64,000 nucleotides of DNA from Archaeoglobales archaeon. Lineage in GTDB: Archaea > Halobacteriota > Archaeoglobi > Archaeoglobales > Archaeoglobaceae. The position numbers were made by a program, and so were the translations under genes. Numbering within the stretch: position 1 is the first letter of the stretch; every line of letters starts with the position of its first letter. The notes beneath the pieces are model-generated. The model was not told the DNA's origin. It worked only from the letters and a program-made list of their open reading frames with translations, and searched no databases. This document shows, piece after piece, positions 16,963 to 27,804 of this stretch. The stretch spans positions 1 to 64,000 of the forward strand of contig JASFYH010000003.1 in the NCBI GenBank assembly GCA_030055595.1, written 5' to 3'.

Positions 16963-17568
16963 TCAGCTCTGCTGACAGCTCCTTATATCAACTTCAACCA
17001 CCGTCCCTCTCGGTTCGACCTCTTTAAAGATCTGCCCTTCGAATCTATAAACTTCTGCTCCAGTTAGCCAGCAGTCTGGTGAAAGCCCCGCTTTCATACA
17101 GGTCTGGCTTAGAAATTCTTCTGCGTCGAAGCCGAACTCTACTGCAACTTGAGGCAAAAGAAGTCCCGAAAAGTAGCCCTTTCTTACCATTAAGCCATGC
17201 TTACCGATCTCAACAAATTTTGGCAAATCTTTTGGCTTTGCATTGATTTTTTCTGGCTCAGTTAAGATCGTCACTTCTACAGTGATCTCATCCATCTCTG
17301 ATCTCCGCACGGGCTCAAATCTTGGATCATCTACTGCTGCAGCTATTGCAGACTCAATGATTGCTTCGTCAAGCCTCTTTATTGGATAAGGAAATCCTAT
17401 GCAACCCCTCAAATCGCTATTTTTGATCAGGGTTGTGAAAACTCCCCTTTTCTGAGCAAAGACACCTTCGAGTCGGTCTTTAATGACTTTATTCTTCTCT
17501 AAATACTCTTCTATAGCTCTTCTTGCGAACTTAACTGCCTTTTCGCCATCTTCAAGGCTGAGCTTCAT
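16963..17568 (-). CDS. AMMECR1 domain protein
   Basis: 201 residues, normal for archaeal AMMECR1 proteins. The signature [18 protein letters not shown] is near residue 55, then [22 protein letters not shown], and [28 protein letters not shown] near the C-terminus. The biochemical role is unknown; in archaea the family often sits next to MEMO1 or radical SAM genes, neither of which is adjacent here. It is divergent from the ROK kinase with only 41 bases between the starts. Confidence 0.88.
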   Translation of the reverse strand: MKLSLEDGEKAVKFARRAIEEYLEKNKVIKDRLEGVFAQKRGVFTTLIKNSDLRGCIGFPYPIKRLDEAIIESAIAAAVDDPRFEPVRRSEMDEITVEVTILTEPEKINAKPKDLPKFVEIGKHGLMVRKGYFSGLLLPQVAVEFGFDAEEFLSQTCMKAGLSPDCWLTGAEVYRFEGQIFKEVEPRGTVVEVDIRSCQQS

Positions 17569-17609
17569 AAAATAGAGAAGGATTTTTAAATTAATAACGT
17601 TGTTGCTTC
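17569..17609. promoter_or_regulatory. 41-base divergent promoter between AMMECR1 and ROK genes
   Basis: The stretch contains TTTTTAAATTAATAA at about 17581-17595. Read right it is a TATA-like box about 22-28 bases before the ROK ATG; read left it is TTAATTTAAAAA about 20 bases before the AMMECR1 ATG. One AT-rich block therefore appears to serve both leaderless genes, so polymerase binding in the two directions may be mutually exclusive. Confidence 0.5.
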
Positions 17610-18350
17610 ATGATCCTCGGCGTTGACATCGGCGGAACTAACACCGACGTTGTCCTGCTCAAAAATGAAGACTTCGAAGTCATTGGAACCTTTAAAACGA
17701 GGGAATTCGATTTAAGCAAGATCGATGTTGATTACGAAGCCATTGGCATCGGAATTGCGGTCTGGTTCAAAAAGGGCAAACCAGTAGGAGCTCCAAACCT
17801 TGAAAGAATTCCAAAAATCGAGACTGATAAGCCGAGAATTGTTGAAAACGATGCAAAGTGTTTTGCCTATTATTCAGCAAAGGTAACGGGTAAGAATAAC
17901 GTTCTCTCGCTCACCGTTGGAACTGGGATTGGAACTGGCATTGTATTGGGGGGTAAGCTTTACAAAGGCGACGGGCTTGCTGGTGAGCTCGGGCATTCTT
18001 ATGTTGGTGGGCGAAGGAAATGCAAGTGCGGAGGCTATGGGCATCTTGAGTGCTATTTCGGGGGCTGGGCAATCAAAGATGTGAAGGAAAAGCTTGAAAA
18101 TGAGGCGATCTATGACACTAAAGGCTTTAAACTGTTCTGTATTGCAATAGCGAATGCAATAATGCTTCTGAATCCAGAAATCGTCACTTTTGGCGGTAGA
18201 ATTGGAGGAAGGCTGAATGAGCAAGTGATTTCAGAAGAAGTTTCAAAACTTATTCCCGAAGTGTTTAAACCTGAGTTCAGGGTTATAAAAGACGACTATG
18301 CGGTTGCAAAAGGCTCTGCATTGCTTGCAAAGGATCTGCTGAAGGTTTAG
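17610..18350 (+). CDS. ROK family sugar kinase
   Basis: 246 residues, shorter than the usual 290-320. GVDIGGTNTDVVLL is the first phosphate loop, VENDAKCFAYY holds the catalytic aspartate, LTVGTGIGTGIVLGGKL is the second phosphate loop, and GHSYVGGRRKCKCGGYGHLECYFGG is the zinc motif of ROK proteins. It would phosphorylate a hexose such as glucose or N-acetylmannosamine. The shortness comes mostly from compact N-terminal and C-terminal lobes; all key motifs are kept. A sugar-specific assignment is not possible. Confidence 0.85.
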   Translation: MILGVDIGGTNTDVVLLKNEDFEVIGTFKTREFDLSKIDVDYEAIGIGIAVWFKKGKPVGAPNLERIPKIETDKPRIVENDAKCFAYYSAKVTGKNNVLSLTVGTGIGTGIVLGGKLYKGDGLAGELGHSYVGGRRKCKCGGYGHLECYFGGWAIKDVKEKLENEAIYDTKGFKLFCIAIANAIMLLNPEIVTFGGRIGGRLNEQVISEEVSKLIPEVFKPEFRVIKDDYAVAKGSALLAKDLLKV

Positions 18351-18727
18351 GGATTGCTACATTGCTCCTCCATTCATGTATGGCGTTGTGAACATAGCGG
18401 CTTTCAATACCCGTTTTCAGGGTTCAGGGATTGTTACCAAATACTGTTCCGCCGAGACCACCGAAGAGATAGTCTTTTGGCTTTTGATTGAGTTTGCAAA
18501 TCTTCTGTGGATTTTGATTTCTAAAAGACTGTATAAAAGTCTTAAGTAGAAAATAAAAATTTCATTGAATTTAAAGCTGAAATCGGGATTTTTATAAAGC
18601 TTCACAGGCTCTTTGACTGCTACTTGGTGTTAAGTGGCAATTTGGTATTAAAAGGTAACAATATTTCCAAGATCTTAAAAACTTGTTCCGAACTACCTCT
18701 TTATAAACAAAGAAAACAACTAAAAAT
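18351..18727. other. Intergenic scar region left of the integrase-like ORF
   Basis: 377 bases with no intact gene. On the minus strand there are two short open stretches that look like protein ends (KAAMFTTPYMNGGAM then stop, and DYLFGGLGGTVFGNNP then stop) in different frames, which could be decayed gene remains. At 18695-18712 a TATA-like CTTTATAAACAAAG lies about 25 bases before the ORF at 18728. The region is what I would expect of a decayed element end. Confidence 0.35.
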
Positions 18728-19078
18728 ATGAGACTTTCAAAAACGTCTGTGGACGTCCACAAGAAAAAGGAAGAAAGGAGCACGGAGAAGGCTCAGATAA
18801 GGGGTTGGAAAAATATAAACAGAACGAAAAAAAGAATGACGATTTGGTTCAGCAATGAAGTCCACGACTGGCTCAAGAAAAACGTCTCAAATATCTCCGC
18901 TTTTGTAGAACAGTCCCTTAAAGCCATAAAATACCAAATTCAGCCCGACTTCATCCTCATTTCAAAAGAAAGCTGGGTCCGGAGGGATTTGAACCCTCGA
19001 CCGCCCGGTTATGAGCCGGGCGCTCTGACCAGTCTAAGCTACGGACCCTTTTTAAGCAGTTGGAAAAATTGTATTTAA
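18728..19078 (+). pseudogene. Probable N-terminal fragment of an SSV-type integrase, reading through a tRNA gene
   Basis: 116 codons. The first 82 form a basic protein (KKRMTIWFSNEVHDWLKKNVSNISAF resembles a ribbon-helix-helix segment). From codon 83 the frame is the antisense of a tRNA gene, giving RRDLNPRPPGYEPGALTS. SSV-type viral integrases carry their attachment site as exactly such a tRNA-antisense peptide (PPGFEPGTS in SSV1, as I recall) after a short N-terminal domain, and integration leaves this N-terminal fragment beside the tRNA. The fragment lies on the tRNA 3' side and points to it, as that model needs. No catalytic domain is in the window. It could also be a chance read-through of a small DNA-binding protein. 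Confidence 0.5.
18974..19048 (-). tRNA. tRNA with CAT anticodon (tRNA-Ile2 or tRNA-Met)
   Basis: Read on the minus strand, GGGTCCG pairs with CGGACCC in the acceptor stem, with A as discriminator base. The anticodon stem CCCGG/CCGGG holds CTCATAA, anticodon CAT, and the T arm GAGGGTTCAAATCCCTC is standard. It lacks the GGG/CCC pairs of initiators. The GGG-starting acceptor resembles archaeal isoleucine tRNAs, so this may be tRNA-Ile2, whose C34 is modified with agmatine; the other CAT tRNA at 52811 looks more like elongator Met. No intron. Its 3' half is the likely attachment site of the integrase-like ORF. Confidence 0.9.
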
Positions 19079-19086
19079 GAGTTTCG

Positions 19087-20088
19087 TTATCCGATTCCTT
19101 TTATCTCCACAACCTTCTGTGCTTCGTCCAATCTTACAATCCCGCCCAAAAAACTATTTATCACATATACGTTGCTTTTCTGATGATCCGTAATTTTAGT
19201 GGTTGAGTATTTAGTCCTTCCCTTCGCCAATGCCCCAAAGACCATGAGCTGATCAGCAAGATGAAAATCAAAAACTCCTTTGGCTGAGAACTCTCCATAA
19301 AAACTCTTGACAGCTTCAAAGCCAACTTCTTCAGCTCTTTTACCCTTCTCTCCAAGAGCACTTCCGCCCTTATAACCGCTCCAGATCGTTATTCCACTTC
19401 CTGTAGAGATCCCCTTAAGAACTTCAACTCTGATATCCGCATTCAATCCCTTTTCTCGCAAAAATCTAATTGCGGTCTCTTTTTGTCTTATTGCCACATG
19501 TTCAGGCAGATTCTGACAGTGACTTACACCTTCGATTCTACACTTGTTTTCGTTGAACTCCCTACCTTCAAGCTTTGAGGGGTCGATCTCAACAAGCACC
19601 CTACCGCCTCCTTTTGGATAATATCCTCTTGCCACAGTTTTTAAGCTCACAGAACAATTCATCTCTCTTAAAGCCTTTAGAGTTACATTAGCAAGGTAGT
19701 CAACCGTTGGTGACCATGCAACGTCAGTCCCACCGATTATTTCAAGTTTTGAGGGCATTTCAGCGATCAGAAGCGGTGGAAGGATCGTCTGAAGTATTAG
19801 AGTTATGCTTCCCGCGGTGCCTATATCGATCTTGTAGTCGCCACCTTTGATCAATTTCGGCTTGAAAACGATCCTCGTTGAGCCAAGCTTTAGTCCTTCG
19901 ACTTCAGCCTCGCTTATGAGCTTCGCAACCTCTATACCCTTAAGATGCTGTGAAGCAAGTCCGGGATTTGGTCGATTCGATCTGATATTGAACACCTCAA
20001 CAGCTTTACCAGTGATGCACGAAAGTGCTATCGCAGTTCTGAGAATTTGACCACCACCCTCTCCAAAGCTACCATCGATCCTGAGCAT
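19087..20088 (-). CDS. rtcA: RNA 3'-terminal phosphate cyclase
   Basis: 333 residues from the second ATG (MLRIDGSFGEGGGQILRTA), the usual start of the family. RtcA uses ATP to turn an RNA 3'-phosphate into a 2',3'-cyclic phosphate through an enzyme-AMP intermediate. SFGEGGGQILRTALALS-type start, RPNPGLASQHLKGIEVAKLI, and the C-terminal FDFHLADQLMVFGALAKG, which holds the histidine that is adenylylated, are all present. It would act in RNA repair or tRNA processing. It ends 9 bases from the integrase-like ORF and stands divergent to the DUF5611-like gene. Confidence 0.92.
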   Translation of the reverse strand: MLRIDGSFGEGGGQILRTAIALSCITGKAVEVFNIRSNRPNPGLASQHLKGIEVAKLISEAEVEGLKLGSTRIVFKPKLIKGGDYKIDIGTAGSITLILQTILPPLLIAEMPSKLEIIGGTDVAWSPTVDYLANVTLKALREMNCSVSLKTVARGYYPKGGGRVLVEIDPSKLEGREFNENKCRIEGVSHCQNLPEHVAIRQKETAIRFLREKGLNADIRVEVLKGISTGSGITIWSGYKGGSALGEKGKRAEEVGFEAVKSFYGEFSAKGVFDFHLADQLMVFGALAKGRTKYSTTKITDHQKSNVYVINSFLGGIVRLDEAQKVVEIKGIG

Positions 20089-20136
20089 CAAAATCTGTTT
20101 CTCAATGGATTTAAAAATCCTAAATAGACTATGGGC

Positions 20137-20442
20137 ATGCGGGAATACAAGATAAAAAAAGGCTATGAAGCGAGCAATAGCAGACTTGAAGAACTTCTGA
20201 GGAAATACTTTGGAGATTTCAGCTTTGAAGATGGCTACTATGTTGTGAGGGGCTTCGGGAGCATAGAAGAACTAAAAGCAAAGCTCGAGAAAAAGTCTTT
20301 GCTCATAGAAACCAAGACGAAAGTGATTGACAATGAGACCGCAGTTAAAACGCTAAAAACCTATAACCGCTTCCTCGAAGAATTTACTGGCTACACTGCA
20401 AAAGAGAGGCAAAAGATGCTCAAAAAAGAGGTTGAGGGCTGA
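20137..20442 (+). CDS. Small archaeal protein, probably DUF5611
   Basis: 101 residues from the ATG at 20137 (MREYKIKKGYEASNSRLEEL), preferred over the ATG two codons upstream because family members as I recall begin MREYKI and a TATA-like TTTAAAAATCC lies about 28 bases before it. Short strands (FSFEDGYYVVRGFG) and a helical C-terminus (YNRFLEEFTGYTAKERQKMLKK). No function is known. It is separated from the next gene by three bases and from rtcA by about 48 bases on the other side. Confidence 0.6.
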   Translation: MREYKIKKGYEASNSRLEELLRKYFGDFSFEDGYYVVRGFGSIEELKAKLEKKSLLIETKTKVIDNETAVKTLKTYNRFLEEFTGYTAKERQKMLKKEVEG

Positions 20443-20445
20443 TCG

Positions 20446-21399
20446 ATGAAAAATGCTCTCTTTTTAATTCTGGTTTATCTACTCACGCTTTTAATTTGTG
20501 GCTGTATTTCATTTGAGCTCAGTAAGGAGGAATATTGCAATAAAACTTGGCGTTGGGATCTGGACTGTGCCCTGAATGAGACTTTGAGTGAAAAAGAAGT
20601 TTCAAAAGTCTCAGAACTTGCTTTAAAGCTCAAGGGAAGAGATTGTATAGAGAGCTCATGGAACGTTCTCAAATGGGTTGAAGAGAATATCGAATATGAC
20701 TCGCAAAAGGCTGAATTTCCGACTCCAATTATCATCCTTAAAGGAAGAGACGTGATGATCCAAAACTCCGAAAGATCCTACCAGACGCCTTTGGAAACCG
20801 TAAAACTCGGAAAGGGGATATGCGGAGACTATGCAATTCTTACTTCAGCACTGCTCATAAATTTAGATTGCAAACCTTATATTCTCAGATTTGAATTCAA
20901 TAACGAGGAGACCGGACATCTCGCTACCGCAATTCTTCTGGATCAATACTATATCCTCGACCAAAACTTGCCCCCAATGGATCTCGGGAGCTACTACAAG
21001 AAGTGGGCGGTTGATCAGATCGAGATCACAAAAGTGCACATTTACGACAGGGGCGTCTTAGTTGGTGAGATCTCAGGAGATGAAATGCTCGAATTCGACT
21101 ACAAGTTTTCAGATTCCGACTTAAAGGTGATAGAAAACCGAATAAAGGAGATGCTAACACATAGACTAATAGAGGATCCGAAAATTCCGGCAGGCTATTT
21201 TGAAGCCCTGATCATCAAGATCACGTTCCCGAATTATGTAGAATTCTACACAAAAGCCTTTTCGGAGAAAATTGCTGAAAATATTGCGGAAGAGATCCTT
21301 GAGAGTATAGAGAAGAGTGATAAAAAATGGAGAGCATTTTACATCGAGCTTAAAGTGAATTCGGGAGATTTAATAGTTGGAGTTCACCTTGGAAGATAA
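20446..21399 (+). CDS. Transglutaminase-like lipoprotein
   Basis: 317 residues. The N-terminus is a lipoprotein signal (LFLILVYLLTLLICGCIS), so the body should face outside, tied by a lipid at the cysteine. The transglutaminase-like triad is visible: GKGICGDYAILTSALL (Cys, about residue 125), ETGHLATAI (His) and YYILDQNLPP (Asp). Such domains hydrolyse or form peptide or amide bonds. The C-terminal 120 residues are unrelated to the catalytic core and unfamiliar. ATG at 20446, three bases after the DUF5611-like stop, so they share a transcript. Confidence 0.75.
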   Translation: MKNALFLILVYLLTLLICGCISFELSKEEYCNKTWRWDLDCALNETLSEKEVSKVSELALKLKGRDCIESSWNVLKWVEENIEYDSQKAEFPTPIIILKGRDVMIQNSERSYQTPLETVKLGKGICGDYAILTSALLINLDCKPYILRFEFNNEETGHLATAILLDQYYILDQNLPPMDLGSYYKKWAVDQIEITKVHIYDRGVLVGEISGDEMLEFDYKFSDSDLKVIENRIKEMLTHRLIEDPKIPAGYFEALIIKITFPNYVEFYTKAFSEKIAENIAEEILESIEKSDKKWRAFYIELKVNSGDLIVGVHLGR

Positions 21400-21496
21400 A
21401 GACCTACAAATTCGAATTTTTTGCTAACCAAAAGTCTCCGCTGCTCTACTTTTACCCCATAAGTGCCTGATAACCCATGTATTAAGCTAATTAATT

Positions 21497-22225
21497 TTGC
21501 TTGAATCTAACCTTCGAGAGATTAAAGCTTATCTATCTATCCGATATGATCTTTTTGTGATCTTTAACTTTCTCTCAGTGAACACCGCATGGAATAGAGA
21601 AAAAGTCATAGAATTTATAGATCGTTATGAGGTTGATGCGGTGTTTCTCGACCTACCTTCGTCATTTGAAGCTTATCTCGCTAAAAAAATTCTTCCACCC
21701 GCGGATGTTAGCTACGTTCAAGATCTTCGAGCTTCTGAGAGGTTGATTGACTTCTGCTGGAGTAAAAAAATACCTATCTACTGCTATCTTGACAATAAGA
21801 TCTCAGAAGACCGAAAAGAGATCCAAGTCGATCTTGCAAGGATTGCATTAAGATCGAAGCTCACTGGAGTGATAAACGTCTTCGAATGGAAAAAGCTGAT
21901 CTTCCGAGATCTACACCTTCGAGAGGTTTCAAGCGAGTATATAGCAATGCGAATACGCGAGAGGGCTAAGAATGTGAATGTGTGTATAAATATTCCCCCC
22001 GAAGTCGAGAGTTACCTTGAAAAAGAGGGATTTGAAATAAGAAAGATCTCAATTTACGATTTCAAAAGACCGATCGATAGACTCTACGAATTGGTATTGA
22101 GAGAAATGAGCGGTGAAGATGTGAATAACGAGCTTTATTTAGAGCTCATAAAAAAGCATTTAGCCTTCATAGACACTGTAGTAGAGGTAGGCTATGAAAA
22201 CGCGTGCAAGTTCATCTGGCTATAG
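21497..22225 (+). CDS. Hypothetical alpha/beta protein upstream of an amidohydrolase
   Basis: Up to 242 residues. I do not recognise the family. Segments such as VDAVFLDLPSSFEAYLAKKIL, IPIYCYLDN and VNVCINIPPEVESYLEKEGF suggest a Rossmann-like or TIM-type alternation of strands and helices, and there is no membrane segment. The start is unsure: the TTG at 21497 has no clear ribosome site, while a GTG at 21557 lies about 27-37 bases below AAAGCTTATCTAT and would be leaderless. It overlaps the amidohydrolase gene by 32 bases, so the two probably work in one pathway. Confidence 0.55.
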   Translation: MLESNLREIKAYLSIRYDLFVIFNFLSVNTAWNREKVIEFIDRYEVDAVFLDLPSSFEAYLAKKILPPADVSYVQDLRASERLIDFCWSKKIPIYCYLDNKISEDRKEIQVDLARIALRSKLTGVINVFEWKKLIFRDLHLREVSSEYIAMRIRERAKNVNVCINIPPEVESYLEKEGFEIRKISIYDFKRPIDRLYELVLREMSGEDVNNELYLELIKKHLAFIDTVVEVGYENACKFIWL

Positions 22226-23171
22226 AGGCGTTCTGATCGACGAAAACGGTATTAGGCATGGCTCGATCTTCGAGGGTAGATTTGAGGAAAGCAGAAGCGA
22301 ATACTCCGATTACATTTTTACTCCAACATTTTTCAATGCCCATACGCATTTAGGAGATGCAATTGGCAAGGATCCTCCTTTTCTCGATCTAAAGACTCTT
22401 GTAGCTCCGGGCGGATATAAGTTCAAGCTATTAACTTTAAACTCGCCTGAAGACCTCAGAAAAGCTGTGATCCATGAGATCGAGATTGCAAAGTCTTCAG
22501 GAACCCTATTTTTCTTGGATTTTCGAGAAGGTGGTATAGAGGGGTTGAAGGTTACAAAAGGAATCGAGGGCGTAATTACGCTTGGAAGACCCAATAGCTT
22601 AGAAGAATCTGAAAAGATCAATTGCAATGGTTTTGGTATGAGCAGTGTGAGAGATCATGATCTTGAGTTTCTATTTGAGCTCAGGAAAATTGCTAAAAAA
22701 AGAGGTCTGATTTTTGCCATTCACACTGGCGAAGCTGACTGTGAAGATGTTGAAAAAGCCTTGGAGCTTGAGCCAGACTTCTTAGTGCACATGAATTCCT
22801 GTCCAGAGCTAATAAAACCCTTCATCGAGGAGGAGATCCCTATCGTTTCCTGCATCAGATCGAATGCGTTTTTCGGATTACTAAACCCGAAAGCTTACAC
22901 AATTCTCTCGGAATACGAAAACTGGCTTCTTGGCACCGACAATGCCATGCTTTTCAATCCTTCAATGCTTGACGAAATGAAGTTTGCCTCTCTGATCTTA
23001 AGGAAAGACTTTGAAATATTCAAGGCGGGGATAAGAGGATCTAAATTATTCAATCAAAGAAATGGTTACGTGGTTTTTCATAGGCGAAGGAATTTAAAGA
23101 ACTCAAAAAATCTTGTTTCGAGCCTCGTAAGAAGGGCAACCGCGGAGGATATAGAGTGCGTTCTATTTTAG
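22194..23171 (+). CDS. Amidohydrolase-superfamily protein (cytosine deaminase/chlorohydrolase-like)
   Basis: 325 residues. TPTFFNAHTHLGDAIG is the HxH metal site of the amidohydrolase superfamily, FAIHTGE the next histidine, VHMNSCPE another, and LGTDNAML the conserved aspartate. It would hydrolyse or deaminate a ring or amide compound; substrate unknown. The ATG at 22194 follows GAGGTAGG, a usable ribosome site inside the previous gene, giving translational coupling. It ends 58 bases before the heat-shock operon and is separated from it by that operon's promoter. Confidence 0.78.
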   Translation: MKTRASSSGYRGVLIDENGIRHGSIFEGRFEESRSEYSDYIFTPTFFNAHTHLGDAIGKDPPFLDLKTLVAPGGYKFKLLTLNSPEDLRKAVIHEIEIAKSSGTLFFLDFREGGIEGLKVTKGIEGVITLGRPNSLEESEKINCNGFGMSSVRDHDLEFLFELRKIAKKRGLIFAIHTGEADCEDVEKALELEPDFLVHMNSCPELIKPFIEEEIPIVSCIRSNAFFGLLNPKAYTILSEYENWLLGTDNAMLFNPSMLDEMKFASLILRKDFEIFKAGIRGSKLFNQRNGYVVFHRRRNLKNSKNLVSSLVRRATAEDIECVLF

Positions 23172-23180
23172 CAAATCGAA

Positions 23181-23219
23181 AAATTTATATACTATAACTT
23201 ACTAACACTAAGTTAGTAA
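23181..23219 (+). promoter_or_regulatory. Heat-shock promoter with HSR1-type palindromic operator
   Basis: A TATA-like AATTTATATACT (about 23182-23193) is followed by the perfect palindrome TTACTAAC-ACTAA-GTTAGTAA at 23199-23219, which covers the expected transcription start. The core CTAAC-N5-GTTAG is the motif published for the A. fulgidus heat-shock repressor HSR1 as I remember it. The gene just downstream is an HSR1 homologue, so this is a site of autorepression: bound repressor would block initiation of hsr1-cdc48-hsp20. Confidence 0.85.
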
Positions 23220-23229
23220 CGGTGATTGA

Positions 23230-26078
<2,849 letters not shown>

Positions 26079-26092
26079 GGAGGTGGTAGTTT

Positions 26093-26617
26093 ATGGTTTG
26101 GAAGAGGAGAAGGAAAGATCGAGAAGAGGATGACTTCGAGGACATTTGGGACTGGGATCCATTCAGGGACTTCGACGAGATCTTCAGAAGGATGATGAGA
26201 GACATCGAAAGCGCCTTTAGATTTGGAGAGCTCGGAGAGACTAAGCCGATCGTCAGGGGTTTCTCGATCAGAATTGGTCCTGACGGCAAGCCCGAGATCA
26301 GGGAATTTGGCACTAAGCCTTTGATCAAGGAGACTGGCATCGAAGAGAGAAAGCCATTGGTTGATGTAATCGAGACTGACAACGAAGTCCAAGTAATTGC
26401 AGAGATGCCCGGAGTTAGAAAAGAAGACATTGAGCTAAAGGCTACCGAGAGAAGCCTTGAAATTAGAGCGGAAGGAGAAAACAGAAAGTATCATGAGACT
26501 GTAAGCCTGCCAGTCGAAGTAGATCCAGACTCATCCAAGGCGAGGTATAACAACGGCGTCCTCGAAGTCACTCTCACTAAGAAAGCGGGAGGAGGAAAGA
26601 AGATCAAAGTCGAATAA
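26093..26617 (+). CDS. hsp20: Hsp20/alpha-crystallin small heat-shock protein
   Basis: 174 residues. A charged N-terminal arm rich in DDFEDIWDWDPF is followed by the alpha-crystallin domain (KPLVDVIETDNEVQVIAEMPGV, ELKATERSLEIRAEGENRKYHETVSLP, DSSKARYNNGVLEVTL) and a basic tail ending in the IKV-type motif (GKKIKVE). It forms oligomers that hold unfolding proteins. A strong AAGGAGGTGG site precedes the ATG, 14 bases after cdc48. A likely fourth-power of heat control comes from the shared HSR1 operator upstream. It converges on dapA. Confidence 0.93.
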   Translation: MVWKRRRKDREEDDFEDIWDWDPFRDFDEIFRRMMRDIESAFRFGELGETKPIVRGFSIRIGPDGKPEIREFGTKPLIKETGIEERKPLVDVIETDNEVQVIAEMPGVRKEDIELKATERSLEIRAEGENRKYHETVSLPVEVDPDSSKARYNNGVLEVTLTKKAGGGKKIKVE

Positions 26618-26629
26618 ATTTTTATTTTT

Positions 26630-27505
26630 TTATTGCTTAAGCAAACCCAGATCTTTTAAGACCTTTTTTAGCTTTTCCGTCTTTTCAGCGCTGAGCTCAA
26701 CCAGCGGAAGCCTTGGCTTTCCAGCTGGCAGTCCAATTAGCTCCATTGCTTTCTTCACTGGGATCGGATTTGTGTCAATGAAAAGTGCGTCGAAAAGCGG
26801 AGAGAGTTTGTGATGAACCTCAATAGCCTTTGCAATATTTCCACTCTCAAAGGCATTACATAATTCTTTCATCAAATGCGGTGCAACGTTCGCAGCGACG
26901 CTTACAACTCCCTTACCGCCAATCGCAAGAATTGGAAGCGTTAGAAAATCATCGCCCGAGAGCACAACAAAATCCTTCTTTTTTACAAGCCTTATTATAT
27001 CTGAAACTTGCTTCAGATTCCCGCTTGCTTCTTTAACGCCTACGATGTTGTCTATTTCAGCAAGTTTAGCCATCAACTGCGGAGAAACGTTTATTCCAGT
27101 TCTGCCGGGAATGTTGTAAACGATCAGCGGTATTGAAACTTCCTTGGCAACCGCTTTGTAGTGCTCAAGCAATCCCGCATCGTTTGGCTTGTTGTAGTAA
27201 GGCGTTACAAGCATCGCAGCCTCTGCACCCACCTTCTCGACCTCTTTGGTAAGCCAGATCGCTTCTTTGGTCGAATTAGAACCTGAACCACCGATCACCG
27301 GTAACTTTGAAGTCTCCGCAACAAATCGAATTACTTCGACATGCTCCTCGTAGCCAAGTGTTGAGGCTTCTCCAGTGGTTCCGCAGGGCACAAAGGCATC
27401 AACGTGCTTCTCCATGTAGTCAAGATCCTTGGCTAAGCCTTCATAGTCGACGCTGAGATCTTCCTTGAAAGGAGTTATTAGCGCTGGGATTACGCCTTTA
27501 AACAT
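26630..27505 (-). CDS. dapA: 4-hydroxy-tetrahydrodipicolinate synthase
   Basis: 291 residues, the standard length. It condenses pyruvate and aspartate semialdehyde in lysine synthesis. FVPCGTTGEASTLGYEEH, NIPGRTGINVSPQLMAKLAE and VGVKEASGNLKQVSDI, whose lysine forms the Schiff base with pyruvate, are present, as is VLSGDDFLTLPILAIGGKGVVSVAANV. The start overlaps the stop codon of rps17e (TAATG), so they share a leftward transcript. A related aldolase of the same fold is possible, but the GTTGE and NIPGRTG motifs favour DapA. Confidence 0.9.
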   Translation of the reverse strand: MFKGVIPALITPFKEDLSVDYEGLAKDLDYMEKHVDAFVPCGTTGEASTLGYEEHVEVIRFVAETSKLPVIGGSGSNSTKEAIWLTKEVEKVGAEAAMLVTPYYNKPNDAGLLEHYKAVAKEVSIPLIVYNIPGRTGINVSPQLMAKLAEIDNIVGVKEASGNLKQVSDIIRLVKKKDFVVLSGDDFLTLPILAIGGKGVVSVAANVAPHLMKELCNAFESGNIAKAIEVHHKLSPLFDALFIDTNPIPVKKAMELIGLPAGKPRLPLVELSAEKTEKLKKVLKDLGLLKQ

Positions 27506-27702
27506 TAGGATCCCTTCATCCCACGGTTTACCTTTCTTGTAATATACCCAGCAACTCTGTTGCGAATAGTTTTGCTTCTTATGGTCGTTAGCTGTGATAC
27601 GAGCTTCTTATTCTCGTCAAAGTTCGATGTGAAAGTCTCTGGATACTTCTTGAGCAGTTCGCTTGCTATCACCTTTATGTAGGCAGGCTTTACCGTTCCC
27701 AT
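27505..27702 (-). CDS. rps17e: Small-subunit ribosomal protein S17e
   Basis: 65 residues, normal for archaeal S17e ([50 protein letters not shown]). It is part of the 30S subunit. A TATA-like GTTTTAAATATCAC near 27718-27735 lies about 25 bases upstream. It is the first gene of a two-gene transcript with dapA, a linkage also common in other archaea in my recollection. Confidence 0.95.
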   Translation of the reverse strand: MGTVKPAYIKVIASELLKKYPETFTSNFDENKKLVSQLTTIRSKTIRNRVAGYITRKVNRGMKGS

Positions 27703-27804
27703 GCACTCAGTAGTGGTGTGATATTTAAAACTTTATCCACTCCGAATTTCTCAAGTGCGCATGAATAAAAGGAAATTATTAATAAACCATTTTACACTTT
27801 TGTC

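Noticed and set aside
18351-18440. Remnant of a short-chain dehydrogenase on the minus strand
   Set aside because: Only 15 residues before a stop resemble such an ending; too little to name a pseudogene.
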